Shown here in pieces: positions 23,978 to 36,527 of a stretch of 64,000 nt of DNA. The notes under the pieces were generated by a model. It was not told the origin of the DNA. It made no database searches and saw only the letters and a program-made list of their open reading frames with translations. Every line of letters starts with the position of its first letter. Within the stretch, counting starts at the first letter, position 1. Position numbers and translations under genes: made by a program. This stretch comes from Ceratotherium simum simum (Eukaryota; Chordata; Mammalia; Perissodactyla; Rhinocerotidae): the NCBI RefSeq assembly GCF_000283155.1, contig NW_004454217.1, positions 5,318,468 through 5,382,467 of the forward strand, given 5' to 3'.

Positions 23978-26900
23978 AGTTTGCCATTCTTTTTCCAGTG
24001 ACTTAAAGTGGAAAGTTAGGTTATTGATTTGAAATCTTTCTTCTTTCTTATTACAGGCATTTACAGATATAAATTTCCCCATAAGCATTGCATTAACCCT
24101 ATCTCATAAGCTTTGGTATGTTTTGCCTTGATTTTCATTCATCTTAAAGTAGTTTTTGTTTCCCTTTTTATTTATTTATGACTCGTTGGTTACTTAGGAG
24201 TGCACTGTTTAATTTTGACATTTTTGTAAATTCTCATTTTTTTCCTTGCTATTGATTTCTAATTTCATTCCATTATGGTTAGAGAACATACTTTGCCTTA
24301 TTTACATCCTATAAAATTTATTGAGTTTTTTTTTTATGGCTTAGAATATGGTCTATTCTGGAGAATGTTCCATGTGCACTTGAGAAGACTGCGTATCTGT
24401 TGTCATTGGGTTGAGTGTTCTACATGTCTGTAGGTCTAGTTTGTGTATAGTGTTGTTCAAGTCTCCTACATATTTCTTGATCTTCTGTCAAGTTGTTTAT
24501 TCATTTTTGAAAGTAAGGTATTGAAGTCTTCAACTATTATTGTCAAATTATCTATTTCTCCCTTAATTTCTATCAGTTTTTGTTTCATATTTTGGTGTTC
24601 TGTTATTAAGTGTCTATATGTTTATAATTGCTATATTTTCCTTATGGATTGACCCTGTTATCTTCATAAAATATTCCTCTTTATCTCTAGAACATTTGTT
24701 TTGGTTTTAAAGTCTCTTTTATCTGGTATTAGTATAGCCCCTCCAGCTTTCTGGTATCTGTTGTTTGCATGATATACATTTTTCAATCCTTTTACTTTTA
24801 ATCTATTTGTGCTTTTGACTGTAATGTGTATCCTTTAGAAAACATATAGTTATGTTTTTTTAATCCAGTTTGACAGTCTCTGCCTTATGATTGGATTGTT
24901 TAACCCATTCACGTTTAGTGTTATTGTTGATACAGTTGGATTTATATCTGCCATTTAACTTTTTGTTTTCTATATGTCTTTTTCGTTCCTCTAGTTCTCC
25001 TTTACTACTTTCACATTAAGTGAATCTTTTCTAATGTAACTTTTAAATTTATTTAGTAGTTTTTTTCACTATAATTTTGTGTTATTTTTTTAGTAGTTGC
25101 TCTAAAGTTTACCATATGCACTTCATCTTACCAGAATCAGGTTTGGGTTTATGCTAGATTAATTCCAGTGAGAGAGAGAGAGAGAATGTTCCACCTATAT
25201 AGCTCTATTCTCTATCAGTTAAGAGAAGAAAGGAGAAAAATATGCATTTATAAAATCTCTTATAATTACATAATTGCTTTTACTAGTGTTCGTTGTTTGT
25301 GTGAATTTGAATTACCATCTGGGGTCACTTGCTTCAGCCTGAATAACTTCCTTTAGTATTTCTTGTAAAGCGGGTCTGACAGTAACAAATTCTCTCTGTT
25401 TTTTTTTTTTATCTTTATTTTGCCTTCATTTTTACAAGATAGTTTTTCTGGACACAGTATTCTTGGTTAACAGTTATTTTTCTTCTGAGCACTTTAAATA
25501 TGTCATCCCACCACCTCTGGCTTCCATTCTTTCTGATAAGAAGCAGAGTATTAATCTTATTGGGGCTTTCTTTTAAGTAATGAGTCACTTTTCTTTTGTT
25601 GCTTTCAAGATTTTCTCCTTGTCTTTGACTTTCAGCATCTGTTTATGGGTCTCTTTGTTTGTATTCTCCTGGAGTTTATTGAGATTACTAGATATATACC
25701 GTATTGTTTTTCAATAAATTTGGCAAGTTTTCAGCCACTATTTCTTCAAATATTTTTTCTTTCCCTTTCTCTCTCTCCTCTCCTCTGGTACTTCCATTAT
25801 GCATATACTGGTGTGCTTAATTTTGTCCCATATTTCTCTGAGGCTCTCTCCGTTTTCTTTATTCATTTTTTTCCCTCTTTGTTCTTTGGCTTACATAATC
25901 TCTATCGATCAATTCTCTATTGATCAATACCAATTCTTTTTTCTGCAAGTTCAAATCTACTGTGGAGATCCTCTTGTGATTTCTTAAAAATTTTCAGTTA
26001 TTATACTGATCTACTCCAGAATTTCCATTTGTTTTTTAAAAATAATTTCTATCTCTTTATTGATATTCTCTATTTGGTGCAATATTGTCAGCATACTTTC
26101 CTTTATTTCTTCGATCATGCTTTTCTTTCTGTAAACATATTTATGACTACTTTGAAATATTTTTCTGTAAAATCTTACATCTGGTTGCTGTCCTAGGCAG
26201 TTTCTGTTGCCTGCTTTATTTTCCAGTGTTTGGGTCATATTTTCCTATTTCTTTGCATGCCTCATGATTTTTTGCTGGAAACACATTAGATAATATATTG
26301 TAGCATTATGGGTACTGGTTCCTCCTTCATAGCTTGTCATTGTTATATGTTTGTTTATTTCTTTAGTGACTAGCTGGGTCATTTTAGTGAAAGCCTCTGA
26401 TGTTGCTCCTCAGGGATGCACAGCTTTGGATGTGACCACAATCACCTTGGGAGGACAGTGGTACTGGTGGGGCTCTCTTCCACTCTTTCTCTGACCATAT
26501 CCAGATGTTAAACTTCACTACTTGAGGGAAGACTGTGCTACTATTGTCAATAATCCTCTGGGGGCATAAATTTCTCCACAAACTAATTCAAACAAATTAT
26601 GGCTCCTTCAAAGAAATAATTTCTGAGGTCAGTGTTTGATATTTGTTCTGACCCCAGGGGGGGCTCCTTCCAGCTGTGTTATTTCCCAGTTCTCTTCTGC
26701 AAACTAGCTGGCCTGCATTAGATATTCATTAGATCCATGAATCTCCCAATTGCCTTTTACCATACCTCTACCGTTCTTGAAGTGTTCTTAGGCTTAAACT
26801 TCTCCATGTTCTGTTGCAAATGAAGTAATTTCCTTTGGGAAGAGAGAATACTAGCTATCCATTTTGCAGCTTGCTTGTCCTCCCAGGTAAAATCTAAGCC

Positions 26901-27560
26901 AGGGTTCTGGAACCAGGACTGGATTCAATGGCAAGCTTCTCTGTGAGACCCTGATTCTAGGAGCTAAACACTTGGTGGAGGGTGGGGTAGTAGCCTGAGA
27001 TCCTCTCAGTTTGACTCTTCTGTCTTGGAACTACCACCTCATGCGGCCAGGCAAGAGCTACTGGGGTCCCATAATTCTCAGCAGGCCATGCCCACGATAG
27101 AGCCTCTGTTGCACAAGTGTGGCTTGATAAGAAGAAAGGAGCCTCCACTTCCCAACCACACTTGCCCAGGACATAGCCTCAGCAACAGACAGCTGCAGGC
27201 AGACTGAGAAATGCTGAAGTCCTGCCCCTCCTGAGAAGAAAGCCATCCAGCTGGAAGCTGGGAGGAGAGGAGCCCTGTGTTCTTGGCCACAGTAATCAGG
27301 AGTGGAGTCTCCACCTCTCTGAGGTGGGAGAGGAGAGAGAGGCAGTGGTTTGGGTTCAAATACTACAGACTCTCACCTTTTTTACTGGATTTTCATAGAT
27401 TTTCTTGAAGAGATGTTTCCTTCTTTGCTCTTTGCCCTCAGCACCATTTCCAGAGGCTTTGAATTGTTTGTTTCTTTTGCTTTGTTTTTATAATTTTCAC
27501 TAGTTTCACTGCAAAGCAGGTCAGCAGAGCTCCTCACACTGTCATGCTAATAGTCAATTT

Positions 27561-28200
27561 CACCGCTCTGTTCTTGACCAGGCAAAGCAGAGGGGGAGTG
27601 GGTTGTGGCTAAAAGCAGCAAAGCAGTTGAGTACCCGGGACTACCATCTCTGAAGTTCTTGGCGTGCCCTTGAACAAAGGAGAACAGTTGGGCAAGCCAG
27701 GAGGAAATAAATGTTATCATAATGAAGTTTTTCATCCACTTTTTTACTTTAATGTTTTTTCACGTGCATTATTAGTTTTAAATAATTCAGTATGCATGTC
27801 TTAAATATTGGTCTAGTGAATGGTAATGGCTCTATCACCTACAAAACAAGGTCATAACTTCTCTTCTTGGCAGGCATAACAGTTTCTTAAACACTGTGAT
27901 ATGGTGAGCAAAATAGGTGGAAACAGAATTACAACTGAAAGGGTGATTTCTAGGGCTGCTTTGGTTTGTTAGATCAAAGGAAAAGAACAGATTTATTTTC
28001 TCCTGAGCAGGATAGAGACAAAATGACCTTCTCCCTGTGTATTTACAGTCCTGACCATTTGACTGGAGTCATTTCAGCAACAGAGATCATGCAGTTCTAC
28101 CAAATGGAAAACAAGCCAAAAGTAATATCAAAATCCTGAGTTCAGCGTCTTCACAGAAAAATCATTGAGACCCTAAACGAAGCTGTACATCATCCACGAC
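27561..28200. other. intron 1, unassigned
   Basis: No exon or repeat is confidently recognised. Confidence 0.45.
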
Positions 28201-28204
28201 CTGC

Positions 28205-28360
28205 TACTACAGGCAACACACCTTTATTGAACACTTACTGTGTGTACAGCCATTTGCTGGGATATAAGAACCAAAGATGCAGCCCTGACGCATAAACCCT
28301 TTTAATGTAGCTGAAGAGAGTAGACACACCCACACACCCAGACACAGAAGAAGAGAACAA
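28205..28360 (-). repeat. antisense L2 3' fragment
   Basis: 'cctttattgaacacttactgtgtgtacagccatttgctggg' followed by 'aaagatgcagccctgacgc' matches the reversed L2 tail. Confidence 0.6.
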
Positions 28361-28370
28361 GGCTTTTCAA

Positions 28371-28404
28371 GTTATCACGTGATAACATGATAAACATGGA
28401 TAAG
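28371..28404. promoter_or_regulatory. candidate GATA/E-box cluster in intron 1
   Basis: 28371-28386 is a perfect 16-bp palindrome, GTTATCACGTGATAAC, centred on CACGTG. TGATAA motifs occur at 28372-28377 (bottom strand), 28380-28385 and 28388-28393, and GGATAAG at 28398-28404. GATA4 acts in Sertoli and granulosa cells (established), so relevance to FSHR is possible but unproven. Confidence 0.4.
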
Positions 28405-29900
28405 CAGGACAAAATTTGAGTACAGCAGAATTTCTTTGAAGGGAGAGGTATCTATACTTGTGAATAAACATGAAAGGTTGAAAAGGTGAGACGTGCTGGA
28501 TGTAAAAAAAAGATTTAAATATAAGGTAGAGAAGGAGAATGCATAGTATACAGAAAGAACACCTGGAGAGCTAGTCAAACAGCAGCAAATCAAAGAAATA
28601 GTTTTCTCTCCTGAAGGAAATAGTATTGCTTCTGAATTATCAATTTCATTTCTAAAAACTTGCCAAGTACAGCACTTGGGTGAGGGGAGAGGAAATTGCA
28701 GCATTTCCATTCCAGATCTTCAAATTCAAGAATGATTATCTAGCAGAAAAAAATGAAGTTCTCTTTTAATAATTTGTGGAGGTTTGGGTAGAAAGAACCA
28801 AGATATTGCTCAGAGAAACTTATTGGAGTCCAATAAACGGCTTTAAAAATCTCTGTGACAAAATGTAGAACAGATTAGACCTGGCCTTAGTTTGCAGTTA
28901 AGACATACAAATTACCTAAGTCACTAGAAGTCTTTTCAAATAGAATTCATTTTTTATTCACTTATCTGTTTCAATTGCCTGGAGTAGGGACCAGCTGAGA
29001 TCATATTGTGCCTAGAAGATCTTTGGATCTAAAAGTACATGTTTCTGAAATAATTCCTTTAGAAAAACTTAAACAATGGGCTAATTTAGCCTTTTATACA
29101 GTAAGCAAATAAATCCAATTAGATCTAGATGACTTTCCCCAGAATTAATCTGAATTTACCGTTTTGTTTGTTGATCCCCAACTCACCTTGTTTTTCAAAA
29201 GAAAGGGAAAAAAATAAATAAATGAATAATGAGTATAAGACAATAAATATCAAGAAAATGTTTCAACTATCCAGCCTCCCCATGTATTGTATTTTTCTAA
29301 CTCTGCCTTCAAGGTGAGCAGTCAAGATCAGCCACTGATCTGCAGATCTCTCTAATTTTGTTTTTGCATCACTCTGTTGTCTTCCTTCCAATAATCATTA
29401 TGGTGTAAGTGCCACTCCAGGGGAAATCAATTCCTTTTGACTAAATAGAAAAGCTTGTCTATCTCCCTCGAATCATAATTGGAGCTTTGTTTATTTTGCT
29501 GTTGTTTGAACCCTGCAACAGCCACCCTCTTGTTTAGACCAAAGCGAATAGCTTGTCTGCTGCAGCCTCCAGGGAAGGTTTGCCAGCCTTTAGGAACTGC
29601 CCCTTTGAGTAAGGAATTATTAGAATCACTTAAATATCAGAATTGCATTTCCCAGCAACTGGCTAGATGTTGTTTTCCTCAATATTGTTTAAAGGAAAAG
29701 TCCTTTAAGCCCCTAAGGGGATAGAATCTTTCGTATTTTTTCTCCACTTAGAAAGATGTGAAGCTACAGAAAGCATTCAGATTTGTAAGACCCTCAAAAA
29801 CAAGGATTCCTATGCCTTGTTTCTATCTGTCTTAGTTCTGGCAAGTGTTATGCATGTCTTAGAGCTCAGGAGATATTTTTGAATAAATGAAATGAATGAC
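28405..29900. other. intron 1, unassigned
   Basis: No exon, RNA gene or clear repeat. Open frames at 28375-28710 and 29479-29724 are short and unlike known proteins. Confidence 0.5.
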
Positions 29901-29906
29901 TTGCAC

Positions 29907-29960
29907 TAAATTGAACTGATGAGTTGAATTGAATTGGATTGGATTGAAATGAATTGAATT
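29907..29960 (+). repeat. imperfect (ttgaa/ttgga)n pentamer repeat
   Basis: Repeated 'attga', 'attgg' and 'aattga' units in 5-base phase. Confidence 0.85.
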
Positions 29961-30174
29961 GAGCTTCTCCAGATTGACAGAGTAGCTGTCACGAAAGCAG
30001 AAGGAAGGTCAGGGTGTCCCATTCACCAGCTAATCAAGGCCAGAATTTAGTATGAGTGGGAGTCCAGGCTCTCCTGGCTGTTGAGGAAACAGAGGTTAAG
30101 TGATTTCCCAAGGACAGAGAGCAAAATGAGAGCAGGGCAGAGACCCCAGACATAACAACAGCATAGACATAGCT

Positions 30175-30420
30175 GGGCTTACATGTATCGAGTACACACT
30201 GTGTGTCGGGCACAGCTCTAAGTGCTTCATTGGATCATCTCATTTGTTCCTCATAGCAACCCATCAGGGCAGGCCCACTATTATCCTCACTTTCAGATAA
30301 AGCACCTAGGCATAAAGCAATTAAGTAACTTGCCCAAGTGGCACATCCAGGATTTGGACCCAGGAAGCAAAACCCCAAGACATTGCTCTTAACCATTTTA
30401 ATACATCATGGGCAGTGGAG
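30175..30420 (-). repeat. MIR SINE, antisense
   Basis: 'gtgtgtcgggcacagctctaagtgcttcat', 'atctcatttgttcctcatagcaaccc', 'gcaattaagtaacttgcccaagtggcacatcc' and 'gctcttaacca' follow antisense MIR order almost end to end. Confidence 0.88.
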
Positions 30421-32260
30421 GAAAAGAGTTTATAACATAACTTAAATAAGAATTTTAAAAAAGAAAAATAAAATTTTGAGAAAATGGAGAAACAGAAGAA
30501 AGAAGGATTTTTCTCCCCTCTTGAAGACTTGATATTATAAATCTGTTCCAATCTCCTTAACTTAAACATTTAAAAATATCCAGATTTCACATCTCTTGGT
30601 TTCCTGAAGTTAGGTCTTGGTAGGATCTGTCAGACCATATTGTACAGAGCTTTGTTGGTGTGTAGGGGTTCTAATTTTTGGGAATGCCATAAAGTGAAGG
30701 CTTTTTAAAAATAATACATAATCTCATATTTATATTTATCTATCCTTTACATTCCAAAACATAGCCCCATAATATTGAAAATGTTCAATTAATGTCTTGG
30801 GACTTGGGATGACCTAGTCAGTGCTCCACACTATGCCATGTCCTTACCTCCAGAATGACCAGGAATCCTGGTGGCATTATCTTCCTGCTCTTGGTACCAA
30901 AAGCCCTGTCCACCTCTGAATTATCCACTCCCATCGATGAGGAGTGATTGAGTGCCTCCACTGGGCCCTGCACGTAGAGGGGTTCTAATCATCCTATTAC
31001 AATCAGAACAATGATTCTAATTATTAAGTATTCTAGTTCTGAAGATGAGATTTCTTTAGAGTCTCAAGCACATAGAAGTTATACCATATGTTTTGGGAGG
31101 TAACTAGCAGTCCTTGCTCACTAGGAATCAGGCTATCTGGAATGGCTGTGGAGGCAGGGAGGTGAGCGATGGCTCAGAATCCACAGACGTTAATGATGGA
31201 TTTGACCTAAGGTGTGAGGGGGAGACCAGTTGCAGGATAATGCCCAACTCTGGCATAAGCAATGTAATGGATGGCAGTGTCACTCACTGGGTCACATGAG
31301 GAGAAGGTTGGCAGTGCAGGAGGAGGGTGAAGACAAAAGGACAATTTGGACATAAGTTTGAGATAAGTTTGAAACACATGAGTGGAGATAACAAGGAAAG
31401 AGATAAATTAGCTGGAAGATTCATATGCTTTAACCACCATCTGGGATGAGGACATGAAATTAGGATTGTCCTGTCATGTTCTTAATGAATTCAAGTTAGT
31501 TTCTAGTAATTTTTTAGTTTTGTTTATCTGTTTGTTTTCTTGGTAAGCACTCATGAACTATCAGCTGCAAAATTCTAGAAAAAATTATTAATAGGATTGA
31601 CCTTAAGTTTTCTGGTCTGTAGTTTGTAGAATCTGTTTTCCACCTTTCTGAAAAAATGGGTCGTTACTTCTTACTCTCCAGACTTCTAATGTCACTCTTG
31701 TTCTTTATAATTCTTCAAAGATTAAGGAGTTTCCTCTCCATTTATCCAAGTATTTCCACATCTTTGAGATGCCACTCTTCTGTGTCTGGAAGTAGAAACT
31801 CAATTGAAGCAGCTAGTTCTTCCCTTCCTTTCTCCTCTCATACGTTGAACTTCATTTCCAGTATGACAAAGGACTATTCAATACTTTCCAGGACTATTAC
31901 CCCTGATTAAGAACATAGAAGTCAAATAGGAGTCAGGTACTTCTGTGTTCTCCTGTCCTCTGTGAGTGTTACGGTATCAGCAGGCTGCTCATCCCTAGCT
32001 TTTCTTCATGCCCTGAATATAGATGGAAAGTCTTCTTTGTAGGCCCTAGAATTTTCCCCAAGCCCCAACACACTCTAGGACTTAGATGCCTATCATTCTT
32101 TTGTCTTCACTCTTGATTTTGTGTTCTCTTTTTGTGTACATAGTGTAACTTAGATAGTGCAATATTTTTCAAGACGTTTTTCTCAGCCACTGTTCCATTT
32201 GTTCACGTATGTGTATAATATCCATTATAAGTAATAATTTTATTATTATTACTTTAAGAA
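30421..32260. other. intron 1, unassigned
   Basis: No gene. 31590-31930 ('aagttttctggtctgtagtttgtag' and following) may be a very old LINE (CR1/L3-like) piece, but I could not confirm it. Confidence 0.45.
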
Positions 32261-32269
32261 AATGTACCC

Positions 32270-32510
32270 ATTAATTCACTCATTCATTCAACAAATATCT
32301 ATTGAGCACACATTGAGGTAGTTACTGCGAGGCACAGAAAGACTAAGACACAGATCTGAGTTCAGGAAGCTAACAGGCCAGTAGGTGAGGAAGCCATGCA
32401 CAAATCACAGGTGCCACAAGAGATATATAAGTCTTGGGAAAGTTCAGAGGAGGCAAGTAGTAGAGGCAGAATTTGTGGATGACAGGGTAGATCAGAGAAG
32501 GAAGGCTTCA
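32270..32510 (-). repeat. antisense L2 3' fragment
   Basis: 'cactcattcattcaacaaatatctattgagcaca' opens the reversed L2 tail. Later text ('gtaggtgaggaagccatgc', 'gatcagagaaggaaggcttc') continues it. Confidence 0.75.
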
Positions 32511-32539
32511 CGGTGTGGATGGCAGTAGACCTTAAATAA

Positions 32540-32545
32540 TGTGTG

Positions 32546-32595
<50 letters not shown>
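32540..32595 (+). repeat. (TG)n microsatellite
   Basis: More than 20 TG units with a short TA-containing start. Confidence 0.95.
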
Positions 32596-33060
32596 AAGTG
32601 GTCCTTGTTGAGGAAGAAGCAGGGTTTTCCAGGAGGAGTATAGACAGAATATTCTTGAACATGAATTTTTAATTAACACAGGAACTTAAATGTGTAAACT
32701 TGTTCCATTCCATTTATTATTCTTTCTTCTTTCCCATGATGCAATTTTCCTGCTATTTGTTATCTCAATACTTTTATATGCTCAGATATTTCTACTAATT
32801 TTGCCCCCTCAGGACTCTTTTTCACCAAAGGGCATTGTTCTCTGCCTTTCTCTGCTTCCCTTTCCTTCTACCAAGTTTGCCCAAATGTATCCTTGGTTGC
32901 TCACTCTTTCTCTGCCAGACTGACAGAAGCAGACAATCTTTCCCTCTGGTGAATTTAGGAAGCAGTGATAAAGGATGGATTCCTCCCCTTGGGACAGACC
33001 TGTAGGCCATCTCTATAATCTTCATGTTCCACCTCCTGCGAAGTGTGTCCTAGAACATGG
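32596..33060. other. intron 1, unassigned
   Basis: Pyrimidine-rich stretch without a supported gene or repeat. Confidence 0.4.
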
Positions 33061-33064
33061 AGAC

Positions 33065-33235
33065 AAAACAGTGCAGTGGAATGATCCCAGCACCAGTAGT
33101 GAGAAGACATGGATTCTGGTCCTAGTCCCAAGAATACCTCATTACACAACCTAACATCTCTGGGCCTCAGACTACTCCTCTATAATGTGAAAGAACTGAA
33201 CACGATGATCCCCAAAGTCACTTCCATTTCCACTA
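33065..33235 (+). repeat. MIR-family SINE, sense
   Basis: 'ggattctggtcctagtccca', 'ctctgggcctcagactactcctctataatgtga' and 'cgatgatccccaaagtc' follow a tRNA-SINE of MIR type. Confidence 0.65.
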
Positions 33236-33800
33236 AACAGAAGAAAAACTTGAGCCCAGGGATTGAACTATGACTGAAGTCATTCAACCATTTAATAATC
33301 GAACCAGCTTCATGTCTAGTTCACTGTCCTTCCAAGCCTACTTCCAGGGACCCTTTACAGCACTGTCATTTGTGATTCTAGGACTCTCACATGTGCAGTG
33401 ACAATCGTACATTTCTTGCCAGCCTCTTTCTTCTGGCTTGTCACGGTTAAGTGGCAGCAGGAATAGCTAAAGACTTGGTGTCTTTTTATTGACAGTTTGC
33501 CCTCTAGACTCTGCCCTGGGAGGGGGAGGAGCAGAGGTTAACAGAGCTCATCAGCCATCTGCAGTTTCCTAGCTCTTAAGTCTGTTAGCAACTGACATTT
33601 CATCTGCACCACTACAGCTAGTGGCAAGACTGGGGAGTAAGGGCCACTTCAAATGTATGTGTGTGATCATTCCTGGCTGTCCTTTTCGAAGTCCAATATT
33701 CAAAACCAACAGTCCTGCAAATTTGAGGCAGCAGATGGCCTTAAAATTCTTCAAGTAATTAAATGGCGTTTCCTAGAAAAGAAGAAAGCAAAGATTGGTG
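33236..33800. other. intron 1, unassigned
   Basis: No exon. 33240-33350 may be a weak antisense MIR. Confidence 0.4.
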
Positions 33801-33804
33801 AGCG

Positions 33805-34760
33805 CCCACTCATTCATTCCTCCAACAAATACTTACTGATTGCCTACTGTGTGCCAGATACTGCTCTATGTGCTAGAGATACAGCAGAGAACAAAACACA
33901 TTGTAGGAAGAGATGATAAGCTCTCATGGAGCTTATATTCTATAGCAGATGACCGATAATGAACATAAAAAAAAAAATAAGCAAGATATATAATATGCCA
34001 GATGGTCATGCATGCTACTAAGAAAAATAAAACAGGGAAAGGGAATAGGGAGGGTCAGAGGAGGTAAATACACTGGCCAAGAAGCCTTTCCAAGAAGGAA
34101 CCAATTAAGTAAAGACCTAAAGTTGGTGAAGGACTGAACCATGTGAACATCTAGGGGAAGAGTGTTGCAGAAGAGGGACCAGCAAGAGCAAGGACTCTGA
34201 GGCAGAAAGACATCTGCATGTACAAGGAATAGCAAAGAAGTCAGAGTGAATGGATGAGTGGAGAAGGCATATTGTAAGGCAAAGTCAGATTGTCACAGAG
34301 AAGTTTGCATGTAATGAAGGGACTGCAGACCCTTGTAAGGACACTGGCTTTTGTTCAGGGTGAGATGGGAAGTGATGGGAGGGATGTGATCTGATTTAAG
34401 CTTTAACAGAATTATCATTAAGAATAGACTGAAGGATATCAAGACAGAAGCAGAAAGACCAGTCAGGAAGCTATTACAGTAATCCATTTGAGGAGAGACG
34501 ATGGCTCATATGAAGGTGATAACAGTGGAGATGATGAGAAGGGGTCAGATCCTGGGCATATTTTGAAGGTAGAGACAAGATCATTGACAAATTGAATATG
34601 GGGTGTGAGGGAAAATAGTGTCAAAGATGCCTATGGAGTTATAAATCTGAACAACTAGAAAAATGGAGTTGCCTTTCCCAGGATGGGGAAGAATGCAGGA
34701 GAAACAGGGCTGGAGGGGTAAAGATTATGAGTCGGACTTAACCCTAGGGAAGACAGATCT
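33805..34760 (-). repeat. long antisense L2 LINE
   Basis: Runs in reversed L2 order: 'cattcctccaacaaatacttactgattgcctactgtgtgcc', 'atggagcttatattctatagcag', 'agagtgttgcagaagagggaccagcaag', 'gatgtgatctgattta', 'gctattacagtaatcca', 'ggcatattttgaaggtagag'. At nearly 1 kb it is the longest L2 piece here. Confidence 0.85.
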
Positions 34761-35235
34761 TTATACTTTTAAAAATAATTCCATTGTCTAAAGATTGTGA
34801 TTTGGATATTTAATTACATTTTTGTTTCCTGGTGGCGCCGAGGCTGAACTTCTGCCTGTCCCTTGCCCTTAGAATATTATACTAAAAACTTATACTTAAA
34901 AAAACTCAAGAGCTTCTGAATAACTATATTATACCTCAGGATTAGCTTTAAAAAATGCCTCCTAATAGCTAAACAAGTTTCCTTGAGCTACAAATGTAAG
35001 CCATGTACCCTCTTCTCTAGCCACGATGCAGGGAGGACTCTCTCTCCCCTGAAGATAACTGCTGGATCTGTTCATTTTATCATCAACACACTGCACCCTT
35101 CTTCTTTGCTTCATCCTCCCCCTTGGCAAAGTCCCAGTGCCTCTACCCAATCCCCTTTCTCCCTTCCTGCACCCTCCCCCAGAGAGCAACTCTGGGTGGA
35201 GCCCTCTTCACCAGAAGGGACTTTGAAAGTGAGGC
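34761..35235. other. intron 1, unassigned break between antisense L2 pieces
   Basis: AT-rich then C-rich sequence, with no gene or family recognised. It may be sequence inserted into the L2. Confidence 0.4.
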
Positions 35236-35239
35236 AGAA

Positions 35240-35545
35240 GATTGTGGATTAAAGATAACAGGCAATGGAAAGCCATTGTAGACCCTGGAGCAGGAGTAGG
35301 AAGTCATGTTTTTGGAGCATTCACTTGAAGGTAAGTGTCCAAGACAAATTAGAAAAGGGAAAAACTGGTGAAATGAAGACAGAATGGAGGTCATTATAGT
35401 TATTCACGAGGTGAACAAGACGCTGGACCAGAATAAAACTAGAAGTGGAAAATAGGGTAGATCCAAGAGAATTTTCCAAGGAAGAAGCTTTTGGATAATG
35501 AGGATTGAGAGCAAGAGACAAGTCAAAGATGACCAGACTGTGGTA
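35240..35545 (-). repeat. antisense L2 fragment
   Basis: 'ggcaatggaaagccattgtagaccctggagcaggagt', 'gcattcacttgaagg' and 'gagacaagtcaaagatgacc' are reversed L2 phrases. Confidence 0.65.
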
Positions 35546-36525
35546 ACCACGGAGGTGGCTCGCTGTCTCACAAGCTTATAGTAACCCTGTGGATCCGTTC
35601 CTAGAGGCAGCCATCTCCAGCCCCTGCATTGGAAGGATGACAGTTCTGTCAGCAACATCAATAAGGCCCCAGCTCATTCCCCTGTAAGCCAAGAACATAC
35701 CCATGTGAGTCTGTCAGTCTGTGTTCAGTTCTTTCTTTCCGTCTTGAAGGTACAAAGAAAAATGCTCAGAGCATGCTTTAGGCAAAGCATATTTTATCCC
35801 AAAGCTGAGAAAGAAAAAAGGTCACCTCTCATGCCATCAATGCCAGGATTTTGAAAGCACCAAGAAGTGGATAAAAGAAAATAAGCAACAGCCAGGGCTC
35901 TGTTTTTTTAGTTAGGAGCAATTTGCAGAGGCATGAGTGTCGCCCGACTGAGCAGGCATCAGGCAGGGGAAATACAAAAGGAGATTTGATTGAAGTGCTT
36001 TTGCTGACAATTTTCTCAAGTAAATAAATAAATAACTGGAAAAGCATCATGTTCAAGAGAAAGATCGTTTATTTTTGTCCTGACGACAAAGATCACGAAA
36101 GAATGAGGTAGAGATGGATATTTCTGGATGGATAAAAATGAGTATTTTTCTTAAGAAGAAAAGATCTTTGTTATTAAAAATGAAAGGCTTGGGGGTTTTG
36201 ATGTGGCGGTCCCCAGTCTGCCTATGACGGACTTCAATGTTGGAGTTTAGGTTTCTATGCATGTAGCTCTGCCCCTGAGCTTCTTTTTTCTTATGCACTG
36301 AGGCACTCAGAATGATAACTTAGGGAAAAGGAAGTTAAAGATATCTAGGAGTCCACCACTGATACCCAGAACCTCAGCCAGGTATGCAGAAGGCCTCACA
36401 GAATATCTGGAATATAGCAGGTACCCAAAAAATGATTAGTCCCCTCCCTGAGCTGCTCTCAACTATAGGTTTTTAGAGACATCAAAACAGGCCCGATTTC
36501 TGGTCCTGACAGTTCTTTTAATTTA
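35546..36525. other. intron 1, unassigned
   Basis: No gene or repeat recognised. Confidence 0.45.
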
Positions 36526-36527
36526 TA

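Larger units (their letters stand above)
22565..27560 (-). mobile_element. long antisense L1 LINE (L1M-type), 3' UTR to 5' UTR, dead
   Basis: Read on the - strand the element runs from a 5' UTR-like region near 27560 to the 3' UTR at 22565. The 3' end shows 'acatttaaatg', 'caaccactaatctactttctgtctctatagatttc' and 'cacttagcataatattttcaaggttcatcca'. ORF2 signals continue through 24900. A 75-codon frame at 26011-26238 resembles the ORF1 leader or coiled-coil region (NRNCLGQQPDVRFYRK). All ORFs are broken. A Tigger MITE (22653-22862) and an ERE SINE (23745-23977) are inserted. About 4.5 kb of L1 remains, close to full length. Confidence 0.8.
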
